Shown in pieces: positions 33,377 to 40,962 of a DNA stretch of 64,000 bases. The stretch lies in contig JAXLXF010000035.1 of NCBI GenBank assembly GCA_046328125.1, positions 1-64,000 of the forward strand, in the 5' to 3' direction. The stretch is from JADZEM01 sp046328125 (GTDB lineage Bacteria; Chloroflexota; UBA6077; JACCZL01). The notes beneath the pieces are model-generated. The model saw nothing but the letters and a program-made list of their open reading frames with translations, made no database searches and was not told the origin of the DNA. The position numbers were made by a program, and so were the translations under genes. How positions within the stretch are numbered: position 1 is the stretch's first letter; the number at the start of each line of letters is the position of its first letter.

Positions 33377-33832
33377 CAACTCGTTCGCCGCGTCCTGCTC
33401 CATCTGCGCCAGCTTGCGGACCCGGCGGCGGAAGTGCTCCTCCGTCGAGAACTGGGCGCCAAGGTACGTCTTCAGCAGGTCCAGCGCCAGCTGGTCTCCG
33501 ACGATCTGCGCGCCCAGGCAAAACACGTTGGCGTCGTCGTGCTCCACGCACTGGTGCGCCGAGTAGACGTCGTGGCAGAGCGCCGCCCGGATGCCTGGCA
33601 GCTTGTTCGCCGCCATCGCCGCCCCAATGCCCGTCCCGCAGACCATGATCCCGCGGTCAGCCTGGCCGGATCGGACCGGGTCGCAGACACTGCGCGCCAC
33701 GTCCGGGAAGTCGACCGGCTGGCCGTCGTGCGTGCCCACGTCCTCGACCTCGTGGCCCCAGGACCGCAAGGCGTCCACCACCCGCCCTTTCAGCGGGAAC
33801 CCGGCGTGATCGGCGCCGACGATGATGCGCAT
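33344..33832 (-). CDS. rpiB: ribose-5-phosphate isomerase B
   Basis: A 162-residue RpiB/LacA/LacB-family sugar-phosphate isomerase, interconverting ribose 5-phosphate and ribulose 5-phosphate in the pentose phosphate pathway. It starts MRIIVGADHAGFPLKG and holds MVCGTGIGAAMAANK (active-site Cys) and HDVYSAHQCVEHDDANVFCLG, with length typical of the family. ATG 33832 is chosen because the fold begins there; GGGAG lies upstream and the open frame further upstream is non-coding. The last 11 residues (LRSQEPGARSQ) are encoded by one arm of the type D repeat. Xylulokinase at 56547 feeds the same pathway. Confidence 0.92.
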   Translation of the reverse strand: MRIIVGADHAGFPLKGRVVDALRSWGHEVEDVGTHDGQPVDFPDVARSVCDPVRSGQADRGIMVCGTGIGAAMAANKLPGIRAALCHDVYSAHQCVEHDDANVFCLGAQIVGDQLALDLLKTYLGAQFSTEEHFRRRVRKLAQMEQDAANELRSQEPGARSQ

Positions 33833-33937
33833 GCTTCTCCCTCGCCGGCCGGCGCGTGCAAGCAATCTGCAAGACTTTCTGGCAGATCCGACCGGCGCGA
33901 GCCATCGAATAGTATCAAGGTACGGGTACGCTCGCAT

Positions 33938-33979
33938 GCGGGCCTGCATCTTGCGAGTGCGGGCCTGCGTCTTGCGAGA
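33938..33979. repeat. two 21-bp direct repeats upstream of the PQQ dehydrogenase gene
   Basis: Two adjacent copies (33938-33958, 33959-33979) of a unit starting TGCGGGCCTGC and ending TCTTGCGAG differ by one base. They lie 15 bp before ATG 33994. They could be an operator or a slippage product; nothing in the sequence decides. Confidence 0.6.
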
Positions 33980-33993
33980 CGGACCGGCGACGA

Positions 33994-35643
33994 ATGTCGC
34001 GCAGAGGTATCGGAGTGTCGTCGAAGTCGGGGGGGCTGGCAGTCCGGGCAATCGTCCTGGCGCTGGCCGTCGTGCTCGCGCTCGGAGACGGTGGTCTCGT
34101 GCCAGCGCCTCACACCAGCGTGGCGGCTCCCCTCAGCGCCCCAGACAACTCCCTGCTCCTGCAGCCGTTCCTCACCGGGCTGAGCGGCCCGGTCCTCCTC
34201 ACCAACGCCGGCGACGGCTCCGGGCGACTGTTCATCGTCGAGTCGGGGGGGAAGATCAAAATCGTCAAGAACGGCGTCGTCAATCAGACACCGTTCCTGG
34301 ATGTCTCCTCCATCATCGTGGCCGGCGGCGAGCAGGGCCTGCTCGGACTCGCGTTTCATCCCCAGTTCGCGAGCAACGGCAGGTTCTTCGTCTTCTACAC
34401 GGCCAAGCCGCCGCCGAATCAGCCCGCGGACCCGCCGCCGGACGTCGGCAGCAACACGCTGGCTGAGTACCACGCCACCCCTGGCTCGGACGTGGCGGAC
34501 TCTACGCCCACCCGTGTCCTGCTCAGCCTGTACGATCGCTTCCCGAACCACAACGGCGGCATGCTCGCCTTCGGCCCAGACCATTATCTCTACGTCGGGA
34601 CCGGCGACGAGGGCTCCGGCGGCGGCCCTGACAACCACTCCCAGGATCTGAATTCGCTGTTTGGCAAGCTGCTGCGGCTCGACGTGGACACTCCCGGCAC
34701 GCCGCAGCCGCCCGGCGCGTTCTACTCGATCCCGCGTGACAACCCGTTCTTCGACGATACCAACCCACCCCCCAACATCCGCCAGGAGATCTTCGCGCTC
34801 GGATTCCGCAACCCCTGGCGCTGGAGCTTCGACCGCCAGACCGGCGACCTCTGGATCGGGGACGTCGGCCAGAGCGCCTGGGAAGAGGTCGATTTCCTGC
34901 CGTACGTCGCGCACAATCCCCCAGCCCGCAACCTCGGCTGGAACATTCGCGAGGGCGCCCATTGCTATCCACCCGGTACCCCGAGCTGCCCCACCTCCGG
35001 CCTGGTTGACCCGGTCCTGGAGTACCCGCACCCGCCCGGCACGCCCCCGCAAGACTGCGCGGTGACCGGCGGCTACCGGTACCGGGGCACGAAGCCCGAG
35101 AACGCGGAGCTCCGGGGCATCTACTTCTACGCCGACTTCTGTACAGGGCGGATCTGGAAGGGCGTCCAGTCTGGCAGCACCTGGAGAAGCATCGAAGCGC
35201 TCGACACGGACCTCAACATCAGCGCATTTGGCGAAGACGAGAGCGGCGAGTTGTACGTCGTCGGTTTCGGCGGCCAGATCATGCGTCTGGCGCAGGGGAC
35301 GTTCACCACCTGCTCCCAGGCCGGGCGTCCGCGCGTCGCGGTCCAGACGGTGGCGTCCGGACCAGGGCGGCTGACCGTCAACGTCGGCGTCACCGACAAC
35401 GCCAACACCCCCAACAACGAGCTCAAGAGCATCGCGTTCACCCGGATCGCCAACGCCGCCGTCACGATCGGCACCCAGGTTGACAAACGCACGCCGTTCA
35501 GCGTCCCGTTCCCGGCTGGCGCTCGCTCCACGAGCTTCACCGTCAAGCGAGACGCGCCGGGGCCGATCCACGTCGATCTGAGCATCACCGACGCCTGCGG
35601 CCCCTGGACGACGTTCGTGGGCGCTGGCGCCAGCCTCCCCTAG
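33994..35643 (+). CDS. secreted PQQ-dependent aldose/sorbosone dehydrogenase with C-terminal CGxWxTFVG domain
   Basis: A 549-residue exported quinoprotein. The signal peptide spans about residues 15-45. Residues 50-430 are the soluble glucose/sorbosone dehydrogenase six-bladed propeller: GQQGLLGLAFHP-like EQGLLGLAFHPQF, NHNGGMLAFGPD, YVGTGDEG, GFRNPWRWSFD and GDVGQSAWEEVD, which provide the PQQ- and Ca-binding His, Asn and Arg residues. It oxidises aldose sugars to lactones outside the cytoplasm. Residues about 440-549 form a separate domain (VTDACGPWTTFVGAG near the end) that also ends the mosaic protein at 11550, suggesting a shared surface module. Confidence 0.92.
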   Translation: MSRRGIGVSSKSGGLAVRAIVLALAVVLALGDGGLVPAPHTSVAAPLSAPDNSLLLQPFLTGLSGPVLLTNAGDGSGRLFIVESGGKIKIVKNGVVNQTPFLDVSSIIVAGGEQGLLGLAFHPQFASNGRFFVFYTAKPPPNQPADPPPDVGSNTLAEYHATPGSDVADSTPTRVLLSLYDRFPNHNGGMLAFGPDHYLYVGTGDEGSGGGPDNHSQDLNSLFGKLLRLDVDTPGTPQPPGAFYSIPRDNPFFDDTNPPPNIRQEIFALGFRNPWRWSFDRQTGDLWIGDVGQSAWEEVDFLPYVAHNPPARNLGWNIREGAHCYPPGTPSCPTSGLVDPVLEYPHPPGTPPQDCAVTGGYRYRGTKPENAELRGIYFYADFCTGRIWKGVQSGSTWRSIEALDTDLNISAFGEDESGELYVVGFGGQIMRLAQGTFTTCSQAGRPRVAVQTVASGPGRLTVNVGVTDNANTPNNELKSIAFTRIANAAVTIGTQVDKRTPFSVPFPAGARSTSFTVKRDAPGPIHVDLSITDACGPWTTFVGAGASLP

Positions 35644-35758
35644 GACTGTTCCAGCCGTTCGAGCAGGCGCGCGGCGTGCCGCACGGGCACCAGAGGCGAC
35701 CCCTCGCGCATACTTCAGCCGCCGCGTCTCGCGGTGCTGTCGTTGTCCGGGGGAAACT

Positions 35759-36703
35759 GTGAAATCAGCAATCGTTCGGCGGGACAGGGCGCCGTCCCGC
35801 TCTGTCATGATCTGGCCGCGCACTGCCAGCGCGCAGCTCGTGCTGGCACTTGTCCTGCTCGTAAGCAGCATCGGTGGCGGGATCGGGCCGAGCAGCCCGG
35901 CCAGCGCCGCCGGCACGCCGCTCCGCCAGGTGGACTGGAACGTCGTCCTCGCGAACGATCCGGCCGTCACCATCGACCCGACGGCGTTCCAGCCCGGGGT
36001 GCGCATCGGGCCGTACGTCCAGGTGACGCAGCCCGGCTCGCGCACCATGACCGTCGAGGGGTACGCCACCCTGGACGACGTCCTCTACGCCGACCTGGAC
36101 GGAGACGGCGCCGAGGAGGCCGTGATCCCGCTCTCTTCTGGCGGCACCGGCGGCCTGATCGGCTTCCTGCTCTTCCGAGAGGCCACGCCCGCGCCGAAGC
36201 TGACCATCGCCCAGGACGGCTACAAGCTCGGGTTCGAGGTCGATCGCAACCGGCTGGTCATCTCGCAGCCGAACTACGTCGGGTTCGAGCCGAACTGCTG
36301 CCCCAGCTCCACCACTCGCACCGTCAACAAGCTCGACGGCGACCAGCTCGTCGTCATCGCCAGCGAGACGTTCCCGAACGACGTCCAGGAGCCGACCGTC
36401 TGGGCCTTCTACCAGGCGCTCTCGGAGAAGCGGTACGCCGACGCCTACGACTTCTTGAGCCCGTCGTTTCAGGCCAGCAACCCGTTCGACCGCTGGAAGG
36501 CCGGATACGCCACCACCCAGAGCATCGAGGTGGAGACCGCACAGGGCGTCACCCCGAACGAGGTCGCGATCGTCCTGACGGCGGTGGACGCGCGCCAGGG
36601 TGGCGGGACGGTGACCCGGAAGTTCAAGGGCGCCTGGACGCTGGAATGGAGCGCCGACAAGAAGCGCTGGCTGCTGGACAAGGCCCGCATCGAGCCAGCC
36701 TGA
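35759..36703 (+). CDS. secreted hypothetical protein with a Ca-binding-like DLDGDGAEEAV motif
   Basis: A protein of up to 314 residues; the signal peptide starts either at GTG 35759 (GGGGGA upstream) or at ATG 35807 (MIWPRTASAQLVLALVLLVSS). The middle contains YADLDGDGAEEAVIPLSSGG, like the acidic turns of FG-GAP or EF-hand-like repeats. A C-terminal part of about 110 residues (FYQALSEKRYADAYDFLSPS, KAGYATTQSIEVE) resembles NTF2-like or DUF4878-type domains of lipoproteins. Function unknown. It may be co-expressed with the dehydrogenase 115 bp upstream. It converges on the VOC gene. Confidence 0.75.
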   Translation: MKSAIVRRDRAPSRSVMIWPRTASAQLVLALVLLVSSIGGGIGPSSPASAAGTPLRQVDWNVVLANDPAVTIDPTAFQPGVRIGPYVQVTQPGSRTMTVEGYATLDDVLYADLDGDGAEEAVIPLSSGGTGGLIGFLLFREATPAPKLTIAQDGYKLGFEVDRNRLVISQPNYVGFEPNCCPSSTTRTVNKLDGDQLVVIASETFPNDVQEPTVWAFYQALSEKRYADAYDFLSPSFQASNPFDRWKAGYATTQSIEVETAQGVTPNEVAIVLTAVDARQGGGTVTRKFKGAWTLEWSADKKRWLLDKARIEPA

Positions 36704-36705
36704 CG

Positions 36706-36768
36706 GGTAGGCGGTAGGCGGTAGGCGGTAGGCAGACGTGATTCCGTCCTCTGCCTACCGCCTACCGC
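36706..36768. repeat. inverted array of GGTAGGC repeats (type D) between converging genes
   Basis: GGTAGGC is repeated four times (36706-36735); after 15 nt its complement CTGCCTACCGCCTACCGC (36751-36768) ends exactly at the stop codon of the VOC gene. The hairpin is well placed to terminate both converging transcripts. Confidence 0.85.
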
Positions 36769-37164
36769 TTACTTCGGGGGCGCCTGGATCAGCTCCAGCC
36801 GCACGTCGTCCGGGGCCTTGATGAAGGCGATCTGGCCGCCGTTCGCCATCTTGATCGGGCCTTCCAGCTTCGTCGCGCCCAGCCCTTCGAGGCGGGCGAT
36901 CTCGGCCTCGATGTCGTCCGTATCCAGGCCGAAATGCTCCAGGCCGTGATGCGGGTTGGCGTCGCCCGGCCCGAGCGTCTCGCCGGAGCGGGCGCCCGAG
37001 ATGTTGACATTCAGACCGCCCTCGCTCACGCAGCGCACGAACCGGTCCCCGAAGACGCGGGTCTCGTCGCCGACGATCTTGAAGTTGAACGCCTTGACGT
37101 ACCAATCGGCGGTCTTCTTCGGATCGGGCGACTTCAGGTGGATGTGGTTGATCTTGAATGGCAC
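36769..37164 (-). CDS. VOC family (glyoxalase-like) protein
   Basis: A 131-residue protein with two beta-alpha-beta-beta-beta units of the vicinal oxygen chelate fold. It opens KINHIHLKSPDPKKTADWYVKAFNF (His and an exposed edge strand), with HHGLEHFGLDTDDIEAEIARL in the middle and a closing IAFIKAPDDVRLELIQ that supplies a typical metal Glu. It is either a lyase/dioxygenase-type metalloenzyme or a binding protein; the substrate is unknown. Confidence 0.88.
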   Translation of the reverse strand: MPFKINHIHLKSPDPKKTADWYVKAFNFKIVGDETRVFGDRFVRCVSEGGLNVNISGARSGETLGPGDANPHHGLEHFGLDTDDIEAEIARLEGLGATKLEGPIKMANGGQIAFIKAPDDVRLELIQAPPK

Positions 37165-37329
37165 GATCGCTCTCCCAGTGGCGTGGTGGGCTCACCCCGG
37201 GTCAGCCGGCGTCTCTGACCGCCGGTCCGCCGAGGCCACGCCTGCCCGGAACGGTAGGTGATAGGGGACGAGGCGTCAAGCCACCGCCACTCACAGGGTG
37301 CCCGTCAGCTATCTGCATCGTGACCTGGC

Positions 37330-37479
37330 CGTGGGGTTGAAACCCGGTTGAAATCCACGTCTACAGTCAGAGCGTCGCTCTGCGATCCAGGTGAGGTCGA
37401 TGCCCGGCCATCCACTCCTCCGGCTCGGCACCCCGTCGCGTAGCGACGGTACGATGGTAGACGTGGACTTCAGTCCACG
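37330..37479. repeat. diverged and expanded family A element (about 150 bp)
   Basis: The first hairpin region contains GGGGTTGAAACCC followed by a partial second copy (GGTTGAAATCCACG). Then come arm GTCTAC, the remnant GTCGCTCTGCGA, an extra stretch of about 45 nt, the hairpin CGTCGCGTAGCGACG, arm GTAGAC and the final hairpin CGTGGACTTCAGTCCACG. The arms changed together (GTCTAC/GTAGAC), and the third hairpin keeps its stem with a different loop. It fills most of a 463-bp spacer upstream of the ABC lipoprotein gene. Confidence 0.65.
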
Positions 37480-37627
37480 GCTCGTACGGTGTGCAAGATC
37501 CGGCAGGGCACCCCGGCATCCAGGCCATGACGAGCTGGTCGCTGTGACGCGAGTCACAGACCGGCTGCCAGGCGAGCGATAGACTCCTTGGGCGATGATG
37601 ACCGGCAATCCGTCCAGGAGGGGGGCG

Positions 37628-38630
37628 ATGCGCGAGCGAATCACGCGGCGCCAGATGCTGACAGGTGGTCTCGCGCTGGCCGGCTTCGGGCTCGTCGCGG
37701 GCTGCGGTATGCGCATCTCGGGGCTCTCGTCGCCGAAGGTCGCTCGAATCGGCATCCTCAACTTCAACCCGCCCGGCAGGGACGGCACGACCATAGACGA
37801 CTTCATCGGCGGGCTCCACGATCTCGGCTGGATCAAAAGGCAGAATCTCACGATCGAGATCCGCTACGGTGACAGCACCTACGAGCGGCTCGCAGGGCTG
37901 GCCGCCGAACTGGTGGCTCTCAAGCTCGACCTGATCTTCACGGGAATCGCGAGCGCCGTCGCACTCCTCACGAAAGCGACCAGCACGATCCCGATCGTCT
38001 TTGGCGGGATCGGCGACTCGACTGGTGGTGGATCGGTCCAGAGCCTCGCCCATCCGGGCAAGAACGCCACCGGCACGGTCAGCCTGGTCGAAGGTCTGGC
38101 TCAGAAGCAGCTCGAGCTGCTCAAAGAATGTGTCCCTACCCTGTCGAGCGTGGCCGCGCTCCGACATCCGTCCGTAGCCGGTCAGCAGTGGCGAGACATC
38201 CAGGACGCAGCTGCTCAGTTCGGTCTCGTCTTCCACGAATGGAGCGCACCAGACGTCCCCGGCATCGAGGCGGCCTTTGCCTCTCAAGGAGCGACCGGTC
38301 GATGGACTGGTCGTCATTTCGGGAGCCAGCCTGTTCGTGGAGCGCGAGCGGATCGTCCGTCTGGGCGTGCAGCACCGGCTACCGACCATGTGCCCCTTCA
38401 CGGAGTACGCAGACGCTGGCGGGCTCCTGGCTTACGCCGCGAATTCGCCCGATCTCTGGCGGCGGGCCGCTACCCACGCCGACAAGATCCTCAGAGGCGC
38501 CAACCCCGGCGAGTTGCCCGTCGAGCGGCCGACCAAGATCGACTTCGTGGTCAACCTGAAGACTGCCCAGGCAATCGGCCTGACGATTCCACAATCGACG
38601 CTGAGCCAGGCGACGCGCGTCATCCAGTAG
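37628..38630 (+). pseudogene. ABC transporter substrate-binding lipoprotein (PF04392-like), frameshifted
   Basis: The N-terminus has a twin-arginine-like lipoprotein signal (RITRRQMLTGGLALAGFG then LVAGC). Residues up to GIEAAFA (about 38275) match the ABC_sub_bind family (tryptophan/tyrosine-type binding proteins: RIGILNFNPPG, FIGGLHDLGW). The family sequence then continues one frame over, from LKERPVDGLVVISG through PTKIDFVVNLKTAQAIGL to the stop at 38630. A single extra base at about 38272-38282 explains it. ATG 37628 is preferred, with AGGAGGGG upstream. It is either a recent pseudogene or a sequencing error; no permease or ATPase gene is adjacent. Confidence 0.8.
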
Positions 38631-38802
38631 CACCCCCCGTCCTGGCCTCTCTCTGTGTGCGGTGTACGGCTTTTGCACACCATCCGCTGCCGAATCCGCC
38701 ATCTGACCGATGGCGCCTTTTCCGGTGCTGCCGTTGAAATCTGCAGAGAGACCAGCCGGGCTGGCGGCTTTCTAACCCATCTCATGGTTCCTGGAGGAGA
38801 CC

Positions 38803-39075
38803 GTGCCGCAGATTGACGCCGCCACGGACGGCAACGTCGCCGAGGCAACTCAGGTTTCGGCAACCCCGGACGGCGTCAGCACGCACGCCCGGTCGATAGT
38901 CGAGCACGCACGCGGCGTCATGGCGACCGCCGAGGAGCTGCAGTCGCTCGTCGCACGGTTCCGCTTCGAGCACCCGGCCGAGGCCGCACACGCAGCCGAG
39001 GCATCAACGGACATCGCCGTCACGCCACGCCGACCACGGACGACCGCCCCTGACGGAGAAGCGAGGAGCGAGTAG
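38803..39075 (+). CDS. 90-residue orphan chemoreceptor-tail protein
   Basis: A small ORF with a strong ribosome-binding site (GGAGGAG, 38791-38797) before GTG 38803. Residues 20-60 (ATQVSATPDGVSTHARSIVE, then MATAEELQSLVARFRFE) look like the C-terminal end of a methyl-accepting chemotaxis protein, where Q/E-rich helices end in AEELQxLVxxF. The last residues run into the type D array (GEARSE). It could be a decoy or adaptor peptide, or a degraded receptor end that still carries initiation signals. Moderate confidence that it is translated. Confidence 0.5.
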   Translation: MPQIDAATDGNVAEATQVSATPDGVSTHARSIVEHARGVMATAEELQSLVARFRFEHPAEAAHAAEASTDIAVTPRRPRTTAPDGEARSE

Positions 39076-39150
39076 CGAGTGGGGAGCGGATCTCTCGCCC
39101 CTCGCCACTCGCTACTTGCTACTCACCCCTCGTTACTCGCTTCTCGCTTC
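39058..39150. repeat. inverted array of GCGAGTA-type repeats (type D)
   Basis: The left side (39058-39088) repeats GCGAGGA/GCGAGTA/GCGAGTG and overlaps the stop of the preceding small gene; the right side (39095-39150) repeats the complement (CTCGCCACTCGCTAC, CGTTACTCGCTTCTCGCTTC). It lies between two plus-strand genes, so it may separate their transcripts. Confidence 0.8.
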
Positions 39151-39224
39151 CCGGGGTACACTGCGTCAGCAGCATCCCTGTGACGTACCGTCCGGTCGCC
39201 CCGGCCGGCGAGGAGCGAGTAACG

Positions 39225-40859
39225 ATGACGACGACGACCAGGCCCACCGTGACCACCGATCTCCTGGGACTCCCCTACACCTCGCGGCGCAGTCCCGTGA
39301 TGGCGGTCAACGGGGTCGTCGCGACGAGCCAGCCGCTCGCCGCGCAAGCCGGTCTCTCGATGCTCCAGCAGGGCGGCAGCGCGGTGGACGCGGCTATCGC
39401 CACCGGCATCGCCCTGACCGTCGTCGAGCCGACCTCCAACGGCATCGGCGGGGACGTCTTCTCACTCGTCTGGGACGGCGGCAAGCTGCACGGCATCAAC
39501 GGCTCCGGTCGCGCACCAGCCGCCACCACCGCCGCCGCCATCCGCGCGGACGGCTACAGCACGATGCCGACTCGCGGCTGGTGGCCGGTGACCGTGCCGG
39601 GCGCTCCAGCAGCCTGGGCGGACCTGCACGCGAAGTTCGGGAAGCTGCCGTTCGAGAAGCTGTTCGAGCCGGCCATCGCCTACGCCCGCCGAGGCTACTT
39701 CGTCTCGCCGGTCATCAGCCGCCTCTGGGCGAGCGCCGCCGACAACACGTACGGGTCGCTGCCCGGCGAGGTCTTCGAGCCGTGGCGCGCCACGTTTATG
39801 CCGGGCGGTCGGCCGCCGGCAGCTGGCGAGCGCTGGAGCAGCGAGGGCCACGCCTCGACCCTGGAGAAGATCGCCGCCAGCGGCTCGCGCGAATTCTACG
39901 AGGGCAGCCTCGCCCGTGAGATCGCGGCGTTCGCGGCCCGCACCGGCGGCCCGATGACGGTGGCCGACCTCGCCTCCCACACCAGCACCTGGGTCGAGCC
40001 GATCCGCACCACCTACCGTGGCTACGAGGTCGCCGAGATCCCGCCGAACGGCCAGGGCATCGCCACGCTGATCGGCCTGAACATCGTGGAGGGCTTCGAC
40101 ATCCCGTCGATGGCGCGCGACTCGGTCGAGGCGTACCACCTTCAGCTGGAGGCGCTCAAGCTGAGCCTGACCGATGCGATGGCGTATGTCGCGGACATGG
40201 ACCACGTCGAGGTGCCTGTCACCGGCCTGCTGGACAAGGAGTACGCCTCGCAGCGGCAAGCCTTGATCGGCAAGCAGGCGATCCGCCCCACGGCCGGCAA
40301 GCCAAAGACCGGCGGCACCATCTACCTGTGCGCCGCCGACGCAGACGGCATGATGGTGAGCTACATCCAGTCCAACTACCAGGGGTTCGGCTCCGGCGTG
40401 GTGGTGCCGGGCACCGGTATCTCGCTCCACAACCGGGGCTACGGCTTCAACCTGGAAGACGGCCACCCGAATCAAGTCGCCCCGCGCAAGCGCCCGTTCC
40501 ACACCATCATCCCCGGCTTCCTGCTCCGCGAGGGCCAGGCGGTCGGGCCGTTCGGCGTGATGGGCGGCTTCATGCAGGCGCAGGGTCACATGCAGATGGT
40601 GATCAACACCGTGGACTACGGCATGAACCCGCAGGCCTCGCTGGACGCGCCGCGCTGGCGCTGGGACGGCGACATGTCCGTGGTGATCGAGCCGACCGCC
40701 GATCCTGCCATCGCGGATGGCCTCCGCGCACGCGGCCACGACGTCACGGTCGCCCAGGACGGCGGCTTCGGGCGTGGCCAGATCATCTGGAAGCTGCCGG
40801 GCGGCGGCTACGTCGCCGGCAGCGACAAGCGCGCCGATGGCTGCGCGGTGGCGTACTAA
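39225..40859 (+). CDS. ggt: gamma-glutamyltransferase family protein
   Basis: A protein of about 544 residues of the N-terminal nucleophile hydrolase gamma-glutamyltransferase family, which cleaves or transfers gamma-glutamyl groups (glutathione-type substrates). The large-subunit region has SQPLAAQAGLSMLQQGGSAVDAAIA and GGDVFSLVWDG; the self-cleavage and nucleophile Thr is expected in KTGGTIYLCAADADGMMVS, followed by NYQGFGSGVVVPGTGISLHNRG. It has no clear signal peptide, unlike many secreted members. ATG 39225 is chosen because GAGGAG (39210-39215) is 9 nt upstream; GTG 39180 is in frame. Confidence 0.9.
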   Translation: MTTTTRPTVTTDLLGLPYTSRRSPVMAVNGVVATSQPLAAQAGLSMLQQGGSAVDAAIATGIALTVVEPTSNGIGGDVFSLVWDGGKLHGINGSGRAPAATTAAAIRADGYSTMPTRGWWPVTVPGAPAAWADLHAKFGKLPFEKLFEPAIAYARRGYFVSPVISRLWASAADNTYGSLPGEVFEPWRATFMPGGRPPAAGERWSSEGHASTLEKIAASGSREFYEGSLAREIAAFAARTGGPMTVADLASHTSTWVEPIRTTYRGYEVAEIPPNGQGIATLIGLNIVEGFDIPSMARDSVEAYHLQLEALKLSLTDAMAYVADMDHVEVPVTGLLDKEYASQRQALIGKQAIRPTAGKPKTGGTIYLCAADADGMMVSYIQSNYQGFGSGVVVPGTGISLHNRGYGFNLEDGHPNQVAPRKRPFHTIIPGFLLREGQAVGPFGVMGGFMQAQGHMQMVINTVDYGMNPQASLDAPRWRWDGDMSVVIEPTADPAIADGLRARGHDVTVAQDGGFGRGQIIWKLPGGGYVAGSDKRADGCAVAY

Positions 40860-40861
40860 CC

Positions 40862-40950
40862 GAGCAGACGAGTGCCGAGCAGATCGGCGGACGAGTACGT
40901 GGTGACGGACCGCTCCCGACTCGTCTGCTAACGTCTCATCTGCTCGTGAG
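40862..40950. repeat. inverted GAGCAGACGAGT array (type D)
   Basis: GAGCAGACGAGT (40862-40873) and a diverged repeat (GAGCAGATCGG, 40877-40887) face ACTCGTCTGCT (40919-40929) and CATCTGCTCG (40937-40946). The core word is the same as in the array at 2264-2490. It fills the gap between the gamma-glutamyltransferase and aldolase genes. Confidence 0.7.
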
Positions 40951-40962
40951 AAGGGGGTCACA

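Noticed and set aside
31259..34183. Plus-strand open frame of 974 codons across GNAT, HAD and RpiB
   Set aside because: It is antisense or off-frame to three well-recognised genes and its product is Arg/Pro/Gln-rich without family features.
33790..36069. Minus-strand open frame of 759 codons opposite the PQQ dehydrogenase
   Set aside because: Antisense shadow; the plus-strand protein has a signal peptide, family motifs and correct length.
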